The notes: a model not told the origin generated them from the sequence alone. DNA of 61,615 bases from Pantanalinema sp. GBBB05 (GCA_016743235.1 VRZD01000039.1:1-61615), one strand, 5' to 3'. Shown: positions 41,329-51,103, counted from the stretch's first letter. Made by a program: numbers and translations.

Positions 41329-44328
41329 TTAGTGCTTTTGAGAAGACGGACAGGCAACAGAGTCGCTCCAAAAGCGAGCAGAATTTGAGCTGGAAACATT
41401 AGCAACCAGTTCCACTACGCCATTTTCCCCTACGATCCAATCTTGGAACTCAACGATCGGTGGAGGGATTTTGGCTACTGAACGTTTGTCAGCCTCACGC
41501 AAACGAGTTTGGCTTTTAGAGAGTTGTCTCCTGGCTTCCCTCGCTGTCTTGACTGCTCCGCTCGTACGCTCCCCCACTCTCCCACTCCCCGCGTCTCCTC
41601 TCTCCTCCGGCAATGGTACCCACTTGGTTGTGACTACCGCTCGGCTCTCCAGCGGTTCGTCTGGGTTGAGAGGAATGCCGCCGCGCCCAGTGGCAACAAA
41701 GGAACTTGCCGAGGTGTTGCTGCCTGGAGTACAACTCTGGGAAATCTGTTGTGAGGGGTCAGTGAGGTTGACCGGTAATGTCACCAGTCCCCGACTAGGG
41801 TCAAGATTGAGAATGTTGATCGCAACTGTACCGCTAAGGTTGGGGTTGCCCTGAGAGATAGCAGTAATATCGTTGGTGGGTAAGCGTCTTGGATCAAGCT
41901 GGGCAGGGTCATTAGTGCCGAGACGTTGGGCAAGTTCGGCGCGACTGCGGGGAGTAAACCAGTAAACTCCCGCCGCCGCGATCGTGACGTTGCCACCACT
42001 ACCATTAAAAGCATTGGCAGTGATGTCATTGTTTTCATTTGGTGCGGCGACGAGGAAGCCACGGGGTGCATTAATGGTAATGTTACCCCCGTTGCCTCCT
42101 GCCCCCGCTAGACCAGCGCTTGTAGAAATTTCGCTGGCGTGTCGCATCAGGAGAAGGTCACGCACATTTAGAGTAATGTTGGCACCGTCACCGGAAATTG
42201 CGACAGCAGTAATCCCCCCAAAATCGAGCCGAAGTGTACGGGCAGTGATATCGAGATTGCCGGCACTGCCATTACCGAAAGCACTAGAACTGACTCCTGC
42301 ACCATTCGTCACTGTCAGTGAGTCCGTTGCAATAGTGACATTTCCTCCGCGCCCGCTGCCCGTACCGCCAACGATACTCCCAATCCCACTGGTCGATCGC
42401 CCATCAGGAGTGCTGCCATCCAGGGTAATGGTATTGGCAGCCACCCGCACGTTTCCACCATTGCCATTGCCAAAGGTACTGGCAGCTACTCCAGCCCCAT
42501 TGGTTACAGCCAGCAAGTCCGTCTCGACGATGACATCGCCCCCCCGCCCAGTGGCAGTGCGGTTGACTCGACTGCTAATACCACTGCCCAGGTTGCCGCT
42601 GGCTGAGGTGCCATCTACAGCAACAGTATTGGCGATGACTTTCACGGTTCCAGCATTGCCGTTAGCAAAGGTACTGGCAGAAACCGTTGCCCCGTTGGTA
42701 ATCGTGAGTGAACCTGTTTTAACCGTCACATCACCGCCATTGCCAATACCATTGCCTCTTACTTGACTCGCGATCGTACTAATAAACCGCTCATCGGGTG
42801 CTGCACCATCCACAGCAATGGTATCGGCAGTGACTTGCACATTTCCGGCATTACCATTGCCAAAAGTACTGGCAGAAACCGTTGCTCCATTGGTAATCGT
42901 GAGTAAGTGAGCGGCCACTGTTACCGCTCCTCCGTGACCACTGGCGATCGGTCCAACCTGACTCACAATCCCACTGGGTGCTTCTCCTCCAGGGGTGGTG
43001 CCATCTACGGCAATGGTCTGGGCATGAATTTGTACATTCCCAGCGTTGCCATTGCCAAACGTGCTAGCAGAAACCACTGCTCCATTGGTGATGGTCAGTA
43101 GGTCAGCCTGAATGATGACATTGCCACCATCACCGTTGGCGGTATTGCCAACGAGGCTACTAATGCCACTGGATGCTTGACCACTGGGGATAGTGCCATC
43201 CAGCGTAATCATGTTAGCAGTCACCTGCACATTCCCCGCTCGCCCATTTCCCTGAGTGCTGGCAGTAATGGCGCTGCCATCGATCGCTTGAACCGTAGCG
43301 GCCGTGATGTAAATGTTGCCACCTTGCCCGATCGCTCTTGGGGCTACCCCACTGCCAATAATACTACCTGCAAGCAGTTGTAAAGCCGCGGTTGCATCCA
43401 GGATGATATCGCCGGCTTGATTGGTTGTGGCATTGTCAGTGCCAGGAATGACTCCCGTCGCGACGATACTATCGCTCACAAGTAAATTGCGCCCCGTGAT
43501 AGTTATCCCACCTCCTCCAGTGCTGGCGAATGTGTTGATAAACGACCCATTCATCAAGGTAACATCGCGGTGTGGCGTGTCTGCGGCAATGCTCAAGCTC
43601 AGGCGATCGTCCGTCAGTTGCAACCCCACCGTGCCATTTTTGTCCACTCCGCCTAACGCTATTTGTCGTCCTGGTGTCTGAATTGCAGCAGCATCCAGCG
43701 TCACATCGCCACCTACGAGAGCAAAATCTCTAAAGGCATCGGTTTGTCCTGCCGCTAACCGAGCGTCCCTGGCTTGAATGGTTCCTGATGTTGTGCCAAA
43801 CTGCAAGCCGAGCGGCACACTAATGGTCAGCAATGGAGCAGGGACGTCTGTGCGAAACTCGGTGCTATCTGCAAATTGCATCCGGTTAGCGGTGGTTGCC
43901 AGAAAGGAACCCCCAATATTTAAAGCTGCACCGGGACCAAAGAGGATGCCGTTGGGATTAAGCAAGAAAAAGTTGGCTGGGTTGCTGGTGGCGATCGTGC
44001 CGTTGATGGTGGAGATAAAGGGCTGCCCCACGCCCGTCACGCGGACAATCACATTCTGAATCGCTGGAGTGGTGATAAACCCAGCAAAATCCCCATTCGG
44101 TAAAGAAAACTGGCGAAAGCTATGAAAGAGATTGCTGCCCCTGGTTGTGCCATTGGTGATCACGCAAGTTCCAGTACAGGGCGCGATCGCTGACCCATTC
44201 ACTTGTGTTCCTAAGCTGCCATCTCCAACAACTTGTGCCAGCGTAGCCATAGGACAGAATGCCAGTAGGATCACGCTGACTAGCCCAGCCCAGCTTGAGC
44301 GATCGTAGTGTAACTTATGTTTAGCCAT
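41329..44328 (-). CDS. Filamentous haemagglutinin-like secreted protein (TpsA type)
   Basis: 999 residues. Signal peptide (VSVILLAFCPMATLA), then the TPS secretion domain (NLFHSFRQFSLPNGD, ANFFLLNPNGILFGPGAALN) and a parallel beta-helix rich in G, N, T and A. The central part holds six 65-residue repeats in perfect register (about residues 345-690), each with a TITNGAxVSASTFGNGNAGN-like core. The C-terminus has a charged low-complexity patch (ERGDAGSGRVGER) before an aromatic end. Such proteins are exported by a TpsB pore as adhesins; no TpsB gene is in the window. Convergent with DUF928. Confidence 0.9.
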   Translation of the reverse strand: MAKHKLHYDRSSWAGLVSVILLAFCPMATLAQVVGDGSLGTQVNGSAIAPCTGTCVITNGTTRGSNLFHSFRQFSLPNGDFAGFITTPAIQNVIVRVTGVGQPFISTINGTIATSNPANFFLLNPNGILFGPGAALNIGGSFLATTANRMQFADSTEFRTDVPAPLLTISVPLGLQFGTTSGTIQARDARLAAGQTDAFRDFALVGGDVTLDAAAIQTPGRQIALGGVDKNGTVGLQLTDDRLSLSIAADTPHRDVTLMNGSFINTFASTGGGGITITGRNLLVSDSIVATGVIPGTDNATTNQAGDIILDATAALQLLAGSIIGSGVAPRAIGQGGNIYITAATVQAIDGSAITASTQGNGRAGNVQVTANMITLDGTIPSGQASSGISSLVGNTANGDGGNVIIQADLLTITNGAVVSASTFGNGNAGNVQIHAQTIAVDGTTPGGEAPSGIVSQVGPIASGHGGAVTVAAHLLTITNGATVSASTFGNGNAGNVQVTADTIAVDGAAPDERFISTIASQVRGNGIGNGGDVTVKTGSLTITNGATVSASTFANGNAGTVKVIANTVAVDGTSASGNLGSGISSRVNRTATGRGGDVIVETDLLAVTNGAGVAASTFGNGNGGNVRVAANTITLDGSTPDGRSTSGIGSIVGGTGSGRGGNVTIATDSLTVTNGAGVSSSAFGNGSAGNLDITARTLRLDFGGITAVAISGDGANITLNVRDLLLMRHASEISTSAGLAGAGGNGGNITINAPRGFLVAAPNENNDITANAFNGSGGNVTIAAAGVYWFTPRSRAELAQRLGTNDPAQLDPRRLPTNDITAISQGNPNLSGTVAINILNLDPSRGLVTLPVNLTDPSQQISQSCTPGSNTSASSFVATGRGGIPLNPDEPLESRAVVTTKWVPLPEERGDAGSGRVGERTSGAVKTAREARRQLSKSQTRLREADKRSVAKIPPPIVEFQDWIVGENGVVELVANVSSSNSARFWSDSVACPSSQKH

Positions 44329-44708
44329 ACTTTTGGGGCAAGTTTTAGCTCCATTACGACTTTATCAGCAACGGGCTTGATGGAATCCAGATATTGGATC
44401 TAAACTGTCTGCTCGATCGAGTATGGGTTGCATTGGCAAGATAGTTAAAACGTAGCTCATCATTCTTAGATAGATATTAGGTTATCTTCACTCATCAATT
44501 GACTTAGATGGACTATTGCCAAAATAAACACTTCTATGAAACGGTTGAGAGTATTCCCTCAGGTAATCGTACTGCGTTAATCATTGTTTTGCTAGCATCA
44601 GTTTCTTATGTTTTGGGAAGTGCAGTAGTTTTGCTGCTTATGCTCCACAAATCCTAAATTTTCTAACGCTCGTCCTGTTATTGGGGGCAAGAGCTCGAAC
44701 TTGTTCCG
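44329..44708. other. Promoter region of the haemagglutinin-like gene, no gene
   Basis: 380 bases upstream of the leftward TpsA-like gene. AT-rich, with no supported frame, hairpin or repeat that I can name. It should contain the TpsA promoter and the 5' flank of the AI-2E gene's 3' end. Confidence 0.3.
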
Positions 44709-45800
44709 TCAGTACTGGGCAGTTTTATTCCTATCCTCATTTATAGTCCATCTTGTTATAGAACGATCTGATTTTGGTTCTTTCCAGTGATTCAATATAT
44801 CCTTAACGAGGATCTCTTTGATCCAGACTTGCAGAACAACAACTAAAGGCAATGCTAAAAATAGCCCCAGGAAACCAAAAAAACTAGCAAAGATCACCTG
44901 TGAAGCTAGCGTAACAGCAGGTAGCAAAGAAACTTGCTTTTCCATCACTAAGGGGGTGAGGATATTACTCTCTAATTGTTGAATTGCAATGTACAGAATC
45001 ACGACTAATAGCGCTTTCCAGGGTGCATCAAGTAGTGCGAGTGCGGCGGGTGGAATGACACTTAGCGTTGGTCCAACATTGGGAATAAAGGTTAGGATAC
45101 CTGCCAAAATCGCGTTTGCTAACACCAGGGGCACGTGGAGAATCCATAAACCAATGCCACTGAAACCTGCGATCACCGTCATATTAAAGAGAATGCCAAT
45201 CGCCCATCCTCCTAAGGCCGTGTTACATCGCTGCAAAACATGCCTGGCTCGACGGCGATAAAAGGAAGGAAATAAAAGAATAAAACCTTTTTGATAGGCA
45301 GACGGATTTGCCAGGAGCATGATGCTCAAAACTAATACAAATAGCGTGTTCAGAAGAATACCAATCGAGTTTGAGAATAGCGTGAAGAGGTTGCCAAATT
45401 GCCTGGAAACAAAGGATTGTAGTTGCTCTGTCAACCCACTCAAGCTGTCAATCTTAAAAGCATCCTGCTGGGTGACAAAGTCCTGTAGCCACTCAATTCC
45501 ACTTTGTATCCGATCAAATCCTGTAGGAATGAGATTGGCAAGTTGCTGGAGTTGATCCATAAAGGGCGGCACAATCACAAACAGAAAGCCAGCAGCGACT
45601 CCCAGTAAAAGCCCAACAGTGAGAGCGATCGCAATCCCCCGCTTCTTAACACCCAACCGTTGGAATAAGTGAACCAGCCGCTCTAGGGCAGTTGCTAGAA
45701 CAACGGCAGCAAAAATTAATAGGAGAATCTGCCGAATTTGCCAAACGATATAAAGGGCGGCAATAAAGATGACTAAGCCGATCCATTTGCCTAATCCCAT
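44709..45800 (-). CDS. AI-2E family (PerM-like) membrane protein
   Basis: 363 residues, about eight membrane helices in the AI-2E/PerM arrangement: two N-terminal helices, a soluble amphipathic segment (QLANLIPTGFDRIQSGIEWL), then the C-terminal bundle containing IGLWILHVPLVLANAILAG, FIPNVGPTLSV and a Pro/Gly-rich re-entrant part. Members export small molecules or ions (proposed autoinducer-2, Na+/H+); the substrate here is unknown. Apparently monocistronic. Confidence 0.88.
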   Translation of the reverse strand: MGLGKWIGLVIFIAALYIVWQIRQILLLIFAAVVLATALERLVHLFQRLGVKKRGIAIALTVGLLLGVAAGFLFVIVPPFMDQLQQLANLIPTGFDRIQSGIEWLQDFVTQQDAFKIDSLSGLTEQLQSFVSRQFGNLFTLFSNSIGILLNTLFVLVLSIMLLANPSAYQKGFILLFPSFYRRRARHVLQRCNTALGGWAIGILFNMTVIAGFSGIGLWILHVPLVLANAILAGILTFIPNVGPTLSVIPPAALALLDAPWKALLVVILYIAIQQLESNILTPLVMEKQVSLLPAVTLASQVIFASFFGFLGLFLALPLVVVLQVWIKEILVKDILNHWKEPKSDRSITRWTINEDRNKTAQY

Positions 45801-46334
45801 TATCCTACCTTTTGCCTCCCTAGCTTCTACTGGCTGTTAGCCTTGCTAATTGCTGACATAGTGATTGCACCTTATCAAATTTATGGAATAGGCTCATCTT
45901 CCTCTAGAGGTTAGATTTCTTAAACTTTTTATAGAATCCATCAAGAATGGTTGCCATGGGGAGGACTTGTCCGAAGCCTTACCGCCCTACTCAACAGTTT
46001 ATTGGTACTACAAGCAGTAGCGAAAGGAAAACCCAATAGGACACTGGAAGGAAGTGAGGTTGCACTGGTTTTAGGTGCTTCAAGAAAATTCCTATTGTCG
46101 GTATAGTCATTGATTATTCTAAAGTTATAGTTCAGTTTCATTGCATTTTCATAATCGTATGATTTACAGGTCGATTTTGTATTCGAAAATTCTTATGGTT
46201 AACCTGTTTCTCATACACATGAAAGATGAGGTCTGTCTAAATTTGGTTTATGCTGAGGACAATCGTCTGAGTTAGACAATGAAACACTAAAAACACAGAA
46301 ATGGCTCTGTGGCTAATCTCGCTCTAGGTTGACT
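45801..46334. other. Divergent promoter region, no gene supported
   Basis: 534 bases between the leftward AI-2E gene and the rightward oxidoreductase. Short frames occur (one of 66 codons at 45941-46141) but show no motif or start signal. No strong hairpin or repeat was noticed. Confidence 0.3.
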
Positions 46335-47771
46335 ATGGCAACTCCGATTTATCAAACTGTAATTTTAGGTGGCGGTTTCACAGGATTATTTACTGCTCTG
46401 CATCTTAGCCATCAGTATTATCCACGTTCTGTCATTCTGATTGACCAAAACGATCGCTTTTGCTTTAAGCCACTGCTGTATGAATACTTCAGTGGTGAAA
46501 TGGATGCCCAACAGGTTGTGCCCCGCTATGAAGAGTTGCTGCACCGTAGTGGAGTCATTTTTGTCAAAGGACGCGCCGAGTCAATTAATTTGCAGCAGCG
46601 GCAAATCTACCTGATGGGCGGAGATTGCTATAGCTACAGTAATCTGGTTCTCGCGTTAGGTAGTGTTACAGGATATTTTGGGGTAGATGGTGCTAGAGAA
46701 CATGCTCTACCGTTTCGGACACAAGAAGACGCGATCGCGATTGATCGGCATCTCCGCGATCGCCTACAACGAGCCATTCAACTGCAAGACTTAGAAAGCC
46801 GTCGTCATCTACTAACGACAGTCGTTGTTGGTGGCGGACCCTCTGGAGTGGAAATGGCAGCAACGCTGGCAGATTTTTTACCGCAATGGTATACCGAATT
46901 GGGAGGCAATGCAGCAGAAATCCGAGTGGTGCTGGTGAATCACGGAGAGTTGCTGGAAGGGGATGTCAATAGTCAGCTGCGAACGATCGCTACACAAGCA
47001 TTACAAGAGCGCACAGTTCCAGTTGAGGTGATGATTGGTGCTAAGGTCACTGCAATTCAACCCGATTATTTGGAATATCAGCAGAATGGGCAAATAGCAA
47101 CCTTGAAGGCTGGAACTATTATCTGGACCACTGGAACTAATACCCATCCCCTGATCAAGTCTCTACCGATTCTAGATGCGCATCGAGACAAACATGGACG
47201 ATTGAGCGTTACTCCAACGTTGCAACTACCAGACTTTCCAGAGGTATTTGCAGGTGGAGATTGTGCCATGGATTTACAACCAGAATCCGGTATCGGTGAC
47301 GAGTATGAGCCTGCGGAGCACCAATCCGGGCAGTCTACTAGTGCTGAAGCGCATCATCCAAACCCAAAACCGTTGCCACCTACTGCCCAAGTTGCCTATC
47401 AACAAGGAGCTGCGATCGCCTACAACTTGAGGGCATTAGCCCTGGGATATGCGCTTAAACCCGCTAAGGTTGATTTGCGTGGCACACTCCTCAAATTGGG
47501 ATTGCATAACAGTGCTGCAAATATTTTTGACAGGATTGAAGTCACCGGAGAAGCCGGACATTTGCTCCGTCAAGGCACCTATTTAGAGTTGCTACCGACG
47601 CCAATTCATAATTTTAAGGCAACAACGGAATGGCTGAAGGATGAAGTGATTGAGCGCTATCACCCCAATGGCTTAAAGCAGATGATTCAGGCAGCAGGAG
47701 TCGTTGGTGGCGTGTTGGTTGGCGCTGCGATCGCTCGACGAGTGGCAAGATCGTTATCCGACGATCGCTAG
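46335..47771 (+). CDS. NDH-2-like NAD(P)H:quinone oxidoreductase (FAD)
   Basis: 478 residues from ATG 46335; an in-frame TTG lies 6 bases earlier. FAD site VILGGGFTGLFTAL, NAD site VVVGGGPSGVEMAATLADF (about residue 170), and the late FAD motif EVFAGGDCA. The C-terminal segment (GGVLVGAAIARRVARSL) is an amphipathic or hydrophobic anchor as in type II NADH dehydrogenases. A proline/histidine-rich insertion (EHQSGQSTSAEAHHPNPKP) interrupts the domain after the FAD motif. It likely passes electrons from NAD(P)H to quinone at the membrane. It lies 44 bases before rppA. Confidence 0.88.
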   Translation: MATPIYQTVILGGGFTGLFTALHLSHQYYPRSVILIDQNDRFCFKPLLYEYFSGEMDAQQVVPRYEELLHRSGVIFVKGRAESINLQQRQIYLMGGDCYSYSNLVLALGSVTGYFGVDGAREHALPFRTQEDAIAIDRHLRDRLQRAIQLQDLESRRHLLTTVVVGGGPSGVEMAATLADFLPQWYTELGGNAAEIRVVLVNHGELLEGDVNSQLRTIATQALQERTVPVEVMIGAKVTAIQPDYLEYQQNGQIATLKAGTIIWTTGTNTHPLIKSLPILDAHRDKHGRLSVTPTLQLPDFPEVFAGGDCAMDLQPESGIGDEYEPAEHQSGQSTSAEAHHPNPKPLPPTAQVAYQQGAAIAYNLRALALGYALKPAKVDLRGTLLKLGLHNSAANIFDRIEVTGEAGHLLRQGTYLELLPTPIHNFKATTEWLKDEVIERYHPNGLKQMIQAAGVVGGVLVGAAIARRVARSLSDDR

Positions 47772-47815
47772 AGTACGCTACCATTTTCAGTATCCGACAA
47801 GGCACGTTTGTAGCA

Positions 47816-48511
47816 ATGCGGTTGATATTGGTAGAAGATGAACCAGACTTAGGGGTTGCGGTCAAACAAGCCCTGTCTCATCAAGCCTATATTGTGGATT
47901 GGTTTCTGGATGGCACCCAAGCATGGAGCTACCTAGAAGACCACTGGACGCAGTACACGCTGGCAATTTTCGACTGGATGTTGCCGGGACTGTCTGGGAT
48001 CGAATTATGTAGGCGCTTGCGAGGAAAGAAAAGCCCACTTCCGGTGCTAATGCTGACCGCAAAAGATCGCATGGAAGAAAAAATTATTGGATTAGATAGT
48101 GGAGCGGATGATTACCTGATTAAACCGTTTCGTATGCCTGAACTATTGGCAAGATTGCGGGCATTACAGCGGCGATCGCCTCACTTTCAACCTCAACAAT
48201 TACAGGTTGGTTCGCTGATGTTGGATTATGCCACTCACTCTGCAACTCGGATTCATCCTCAGGCAGAAAAGCGCACGATCGCTCTGACCGCTAAAGAATT
48301 TCAACTTCTGGAATATTTGATGCAGCATCCCAACCAAATTCTGACTCGTGATCAAATCCTCAACCAGCTCTGGGAAATTGGAGAAGAACCTGTTAGTAAT
48401 GTGGTTGCTGCTCAGGTCAGGCTCTTACGCCGTAAGTTAGGGGATGATAATAGCAATCCCTTAATTGAAAATATTTATGGTGTAGGCTACCGACTGAATT
48501 CAAGTGCGTGA
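47816..48511 (+). CDS. rppA: OmpR-family response regulator RppA (NrsR-like)
   Basis: 231 residues. Receiver domain with acidic pair LVEDEPDLG, phospho-acceptor Asp in FDWMLPGLSG, and Lys in IKPFRMPE. C-terminal winged helix (LTAKEFQLLEYLMQHPNQIL, VYxVGYRL-type end). Size and gene order match the cyanobacterial RppA/NrsR regulators, which respond to redox or nickel. Overlaps the kinase gene by 4 bases (GTGA). Confidence 0.88.
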   Translation: MRLILVEDEPDLGVAVKQALSHQAYIVDWFLDGTQAWSYLEDHWTQYTLAIFDWMLPGLSGIELCRRLRGKKSPLPVLMLTAKDRMEEKIIGLDSGADDYLIKPFRMPELLARLRALQRRSPHFQPQQLQVGSLMLDYATHSATRIHPQAEKRTIALTAKEFQLLEYLMQHPNQILTRDQILNQLWEIGEEPVSNVVAAQVRLLRRKLGDDNSNPLIENIYGVGYRLNSSA

Positions 48512-49866
48512 AGATGGATCAAAATCGCTTGTTTCACCAAACACGCCTGCAACTAGCTACCTGGTATGCAGGAGTTATGGGTTGTATCCTTGGCTTGTGT
48601 GGGTTGGGAGTGTATCAAGTGGTTGCCCATGCCTATCGAGAAACCATCGATCAAGGATTAGAATCGGTAGCTCACGCGATTCATGGCAGTATTGAACCAA
48701 CCTTGCAACAACCAGGGCAACTACGGCAACTGGCACAGCAACTTTCGCTAGAATTCTGTCAGACTCAAGCTAATTGCTTAACTCCACGTTCCTTAGCCAA
48801 TCATCCTGTTACGTCTGCGGTTGCACCCGTCAGCTACTATCTACGATTATCAAGCTTATCAAATACCCCGATTGCGATCGCTGGGTTGTCTTTGGATCAG
48901 TTGCCGCTGACCACTGCTTCCCCTCGCTGGCTCACTCTCACAACTGTTTCAGGAAAACACTTTCGGCAGATTTCTTTGCCGCTTCAGGTGAAAGATCAGC
49001 AATGGGGATATCTCCAGATAGGGCGATCATTAGCCGACCTCGATCAGCATCTGGCAGCATTGCGGTTGACGTTATTGTTAGGATGTCCAGTGGCGCTGGT
49101 TTTAATCAGCCTTTCAAGTTGGTGGCTAGCGGGGCTAGCCATGCGTCCCATCTACCATTCTTATGAACAAATGCATCAGTTTACTGCCGATGCGGCTCAT
49201 GAACTCCGCACTCCGCTAGCTGCAATGCAATCCACTATTGAATCTGCTTTATTACAAGCTCAAGCCGCCACAGCTGATGTAATTTCCGAAAATACGCTAC
49301 TCACGACTCTCAAACGTCAAAATCTGCGTTTATCTCAATTGGTACGAGACCTGCTGTTGCTGGCTCGATTAGAACGACAAGAACCACCCAAACACACAGT
49401 TTGTTGCTTGAACGATTTAATTCATGATTTGGTGGAAGAACTTGCATCGTTGGCGATCGCGGCTCAAGTAAAACTGACAGCTCAACTTCATGTCTGTGAA
49501 CCGATCTCACTAACAGGGAATGAAGAACAGCTTTATCGTCTAGTCAGTAACCTAATTGATAACGCCATTAAAGCTACACCGATCAATGGTGAAGTGGTAG
49601 TGTCACTGGATAGAAGCGAAAGTTATGCGATCATACAGGTTCACGATACTGGAATTGGCATTGATCCTGAAGCGCAGCGTCATATTTTCGATCGGTTTTA
49701 TCGGACTCAGGTCGATCGATCGCGTCAAACGGGCGGGGCAGGGCTAGGTCTGGCGATCGCCCTGGCAATTGTGCAGGCACATCAAGGAAGTATTCATGTT
49801 CAAAGTCAGATCGGCAAAGGCAGTACCTTTACGGTACAGCTACCCTGGGTATCATTTAAGGCATAG
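48508..49866 (+). CDS. rppB: Sensor histidine kinase RppB (NrsS-like)
   Basis: 452 residues. One N-terminal helix (GVMGCILGLCGLGVYQVVA), a periplasmic loop of about 140 residues with two cysteines near FCQTQANCL, and a second helix (LLLGCPVALVLISLSSWWL). The H-box is DAAHELRTPLAAMQ, followed by NLIDNAIKAT, DTGIGI and GGAGLGLAIA of the ATPase domain. The N-terminus LFHQTRLQLATWYAGVMG resembles annotated RppB kinases. The loop cysteines could sense redox or metal. GTG 48508 or ATG 48514 may be the start. Confidence 0.88.
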   Translation: MKMDQNRLFHQTRLQLATWYAGVMGCILGLCGLGVYQVVAHAYRETIDQGLESVAHAIHGSIEPTLQQPGQLRQLAQQLSLEFCQTQANCLTPRSLANHPVTSAVAPVSYYLRLSSLSNTPIAIAGLSLDQLPLTTASPRWLTLTTVSGKHFRQISLPLQVKDQQWGYLQIGRSLADLDQHLAALRLTLLLGCPVALVLISLSSWWLAGLAMRPIYHSYEQMHQFTADAAHELRTPLAAMQSTIESALLQAQAATADVISENTLLTTLKRQNLRLSQLVRDLLLLARLERQEPPKHTVCCLNDLIHDLVEELASLAIAAQVKLTAQLHVCEPISLTGNEEQLYRLVSNLIDNAIKATPINGEVVVSLDRSESYAIIQVHDTGIGIDPEAQRHIFDRFYRTQVDRSRQTGGAGLGLAIALAIVQAHQGSIHVQSQIGKGSTFTVQLPWVSFKA

Positions 49867-50003
49867 GAAGCAATTGCCGGGAGACAGCGATTCTCTATCT
49901 AAAGGACTAAATACGTTTCACGATATTTTCATTATCCTATTGGATGATTGAAGTTTGGCTGGACCAGTAGGATAAGCATTACAGTTGAAACTTTATTAGA
50001 GCA

Positions 50004-50498
50004 ATGCTCAGTCTACGGCTTAATCATGCAGGGCTTCCTTATCCCGATCCAATTCATCCCATCATTGTCCACTTTGTCATTGCAATGGTGTTTTTCTCTT
50101 ACTTTTGCGATATTTTCGGTTATTTCACTCGCAAATATCACTTATTTGAAGTGAGTTTCTGGAATTTAACCATCGCCGCCATTTCTATTTTTCTAGCAAT
50201 CATTTTTGGTCAATTTGAGGCAGGTTTATCACAACCCTATGAAGCAGCGAAATCTACGCTCAATTTACACACGATTACGGGTTGGTTGCTAGCTACACTA
50301 ATTGTTACGATTACTGCTTGGCGCTTTGTCATGCGTCGTCAAAATCCTTTAAGGATTTCGCCTGTTTATTTAGGGGTAGCAACGCTTTTAAGTTGTTTGG
50401 TCTTTTTTCAGATGGTATTAGGTAGTCAACTCGTCTGGGTATACGGCTTGCATGTAGAACCTGTTGTCGAAGCCACCAGACAAGGAATTTTGAAATGA
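50004..50498 (+). CDS. DUF2231 membrane protein (first of pair)
   Basis: 164 residues, four membrane helices. The N-terminal PIHPIIVHFVIAMVFF carries the HPxxVHF motif of DUF2231, with further histidines at LHTITGW and the C-terminal VYGLHVEP. Intramembrane histidines in this family suggest possible haem or metal ligation, which is unproven. Its stop overlaps the next gene's start (ATGA). Confidence 0.8.
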   Translation: MLSLRLNHAGLPYPDPIHPIIVHFVIAMVFFSYFCDIFGYFTRKYHLFEVSFWNLTIAAISIFLAIIFGQFEAGLSQPYEAAKSTLNLHTITGWLLATLIVTITAWRFVMRRQNPLRISPVYLGVATLLSCLVFFQMVLGSQLVWVYGLHVEPVVEATRQGILK

Positions 50499-51103
50499 TT
50501 GCCTTACTATTGAATTTACCAGAGCTACCCTTGGGCGCTAACGAGCTGCCCTACTCAATTCCCATTCATCCCCAGCTAGTTCATCTTACGTTAGGACTGG
50601 TGATTATTGCGATCGCCTTTGATCTGGCTGGAACATTTTTCCCTCTAGGAAAACCTATGCTCAAATTTTTAGGTCTTCCTACGATCCGTTCAGGTTTTTA
50701 TGATGTTGGTTGGTATAACCTTTTAGCCGCAGCGATCGTAACCTTCTTCACCGTTGCTGTAGGTTTTTTCGAGTTAATGCTGGCAACGCCACCCACTGAT
50801 CAACTGAGTGATTGGGGGCTGAGTGCCAAAACAACGATGATATTACATGGTTTAGGTGGCATTTTATTGCTAGCCGCGATCGTGGGAATGGCTGTATGGC
50901 GAGGTTTCCAACAGTATCGCTGGCGTAAAAATCATCCTAGAAAGGTGCAATGGATTTATCTGATCATTGGGCTTGTTCTACTAGGTCTTTTATATCTGCA
51001 TGGAACTCTAGGGGCACACTTAGGGGATAAATTTGGGATTCACAATACAGCTACTCATCTGTTGAGGCGGGGAGAAAATCCTAATGAAAGACTGTTGAAG
51101 TAA
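50495..51103 (+). CDS. DUF2231 membrane protein (second of pair)
   Basis: 202 residues, four to five helices. PIHPQLVHLTLGLVIIA repeats the family motif; later HGLGGILLLA and YLHGTLGAHLG add histidines facing the membrane. A paralogue of the gene before it, translationally coupled. The two may form a heterodimer. With the NDH-2-like enzyme and RppAB upstream, a role in membrane redox or respiration is a reasonable guess. Confidence 0.8.
   Translation: MIALLLNLPELPLGANELPYSIPIHPQLVHLTLGLVIIAIAFDLAGTFFPLGKPMLKFLGLPTIRSGFYDVGWYNLLAAAIVTFFTVAVGFFELMLATPPTDQLSDWGLSAKTTMILHGLGGILLLAAIVGMAVWRGFQQYRWRKNHPRKVQWIYLIIGLVLLGLLYLHGTLGAHLGDKFGIHNTATHLLRRGENPNERLLK

Noticed and set aside
41984..42766. Long 260-codon frame on the plus strand inside the haemagglutinin-like gene
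   Set aside because: It is the antisense shadow of the repetitive, GC-rich TpsA-like repeats; composition is Pro/Leu/Ala-rich with no motif.
42281..43270. Regular 195-bp spacing suggesting a repeat array such as CRISPR
   Set aside because: The repeats are diverged protein-coding units in a continuous frame with period divisible by three.
45941..46141. 66-codon frame in the AI-2E/oxidoreductase gap
   Set aside because: No motif or start signal; probably chance.
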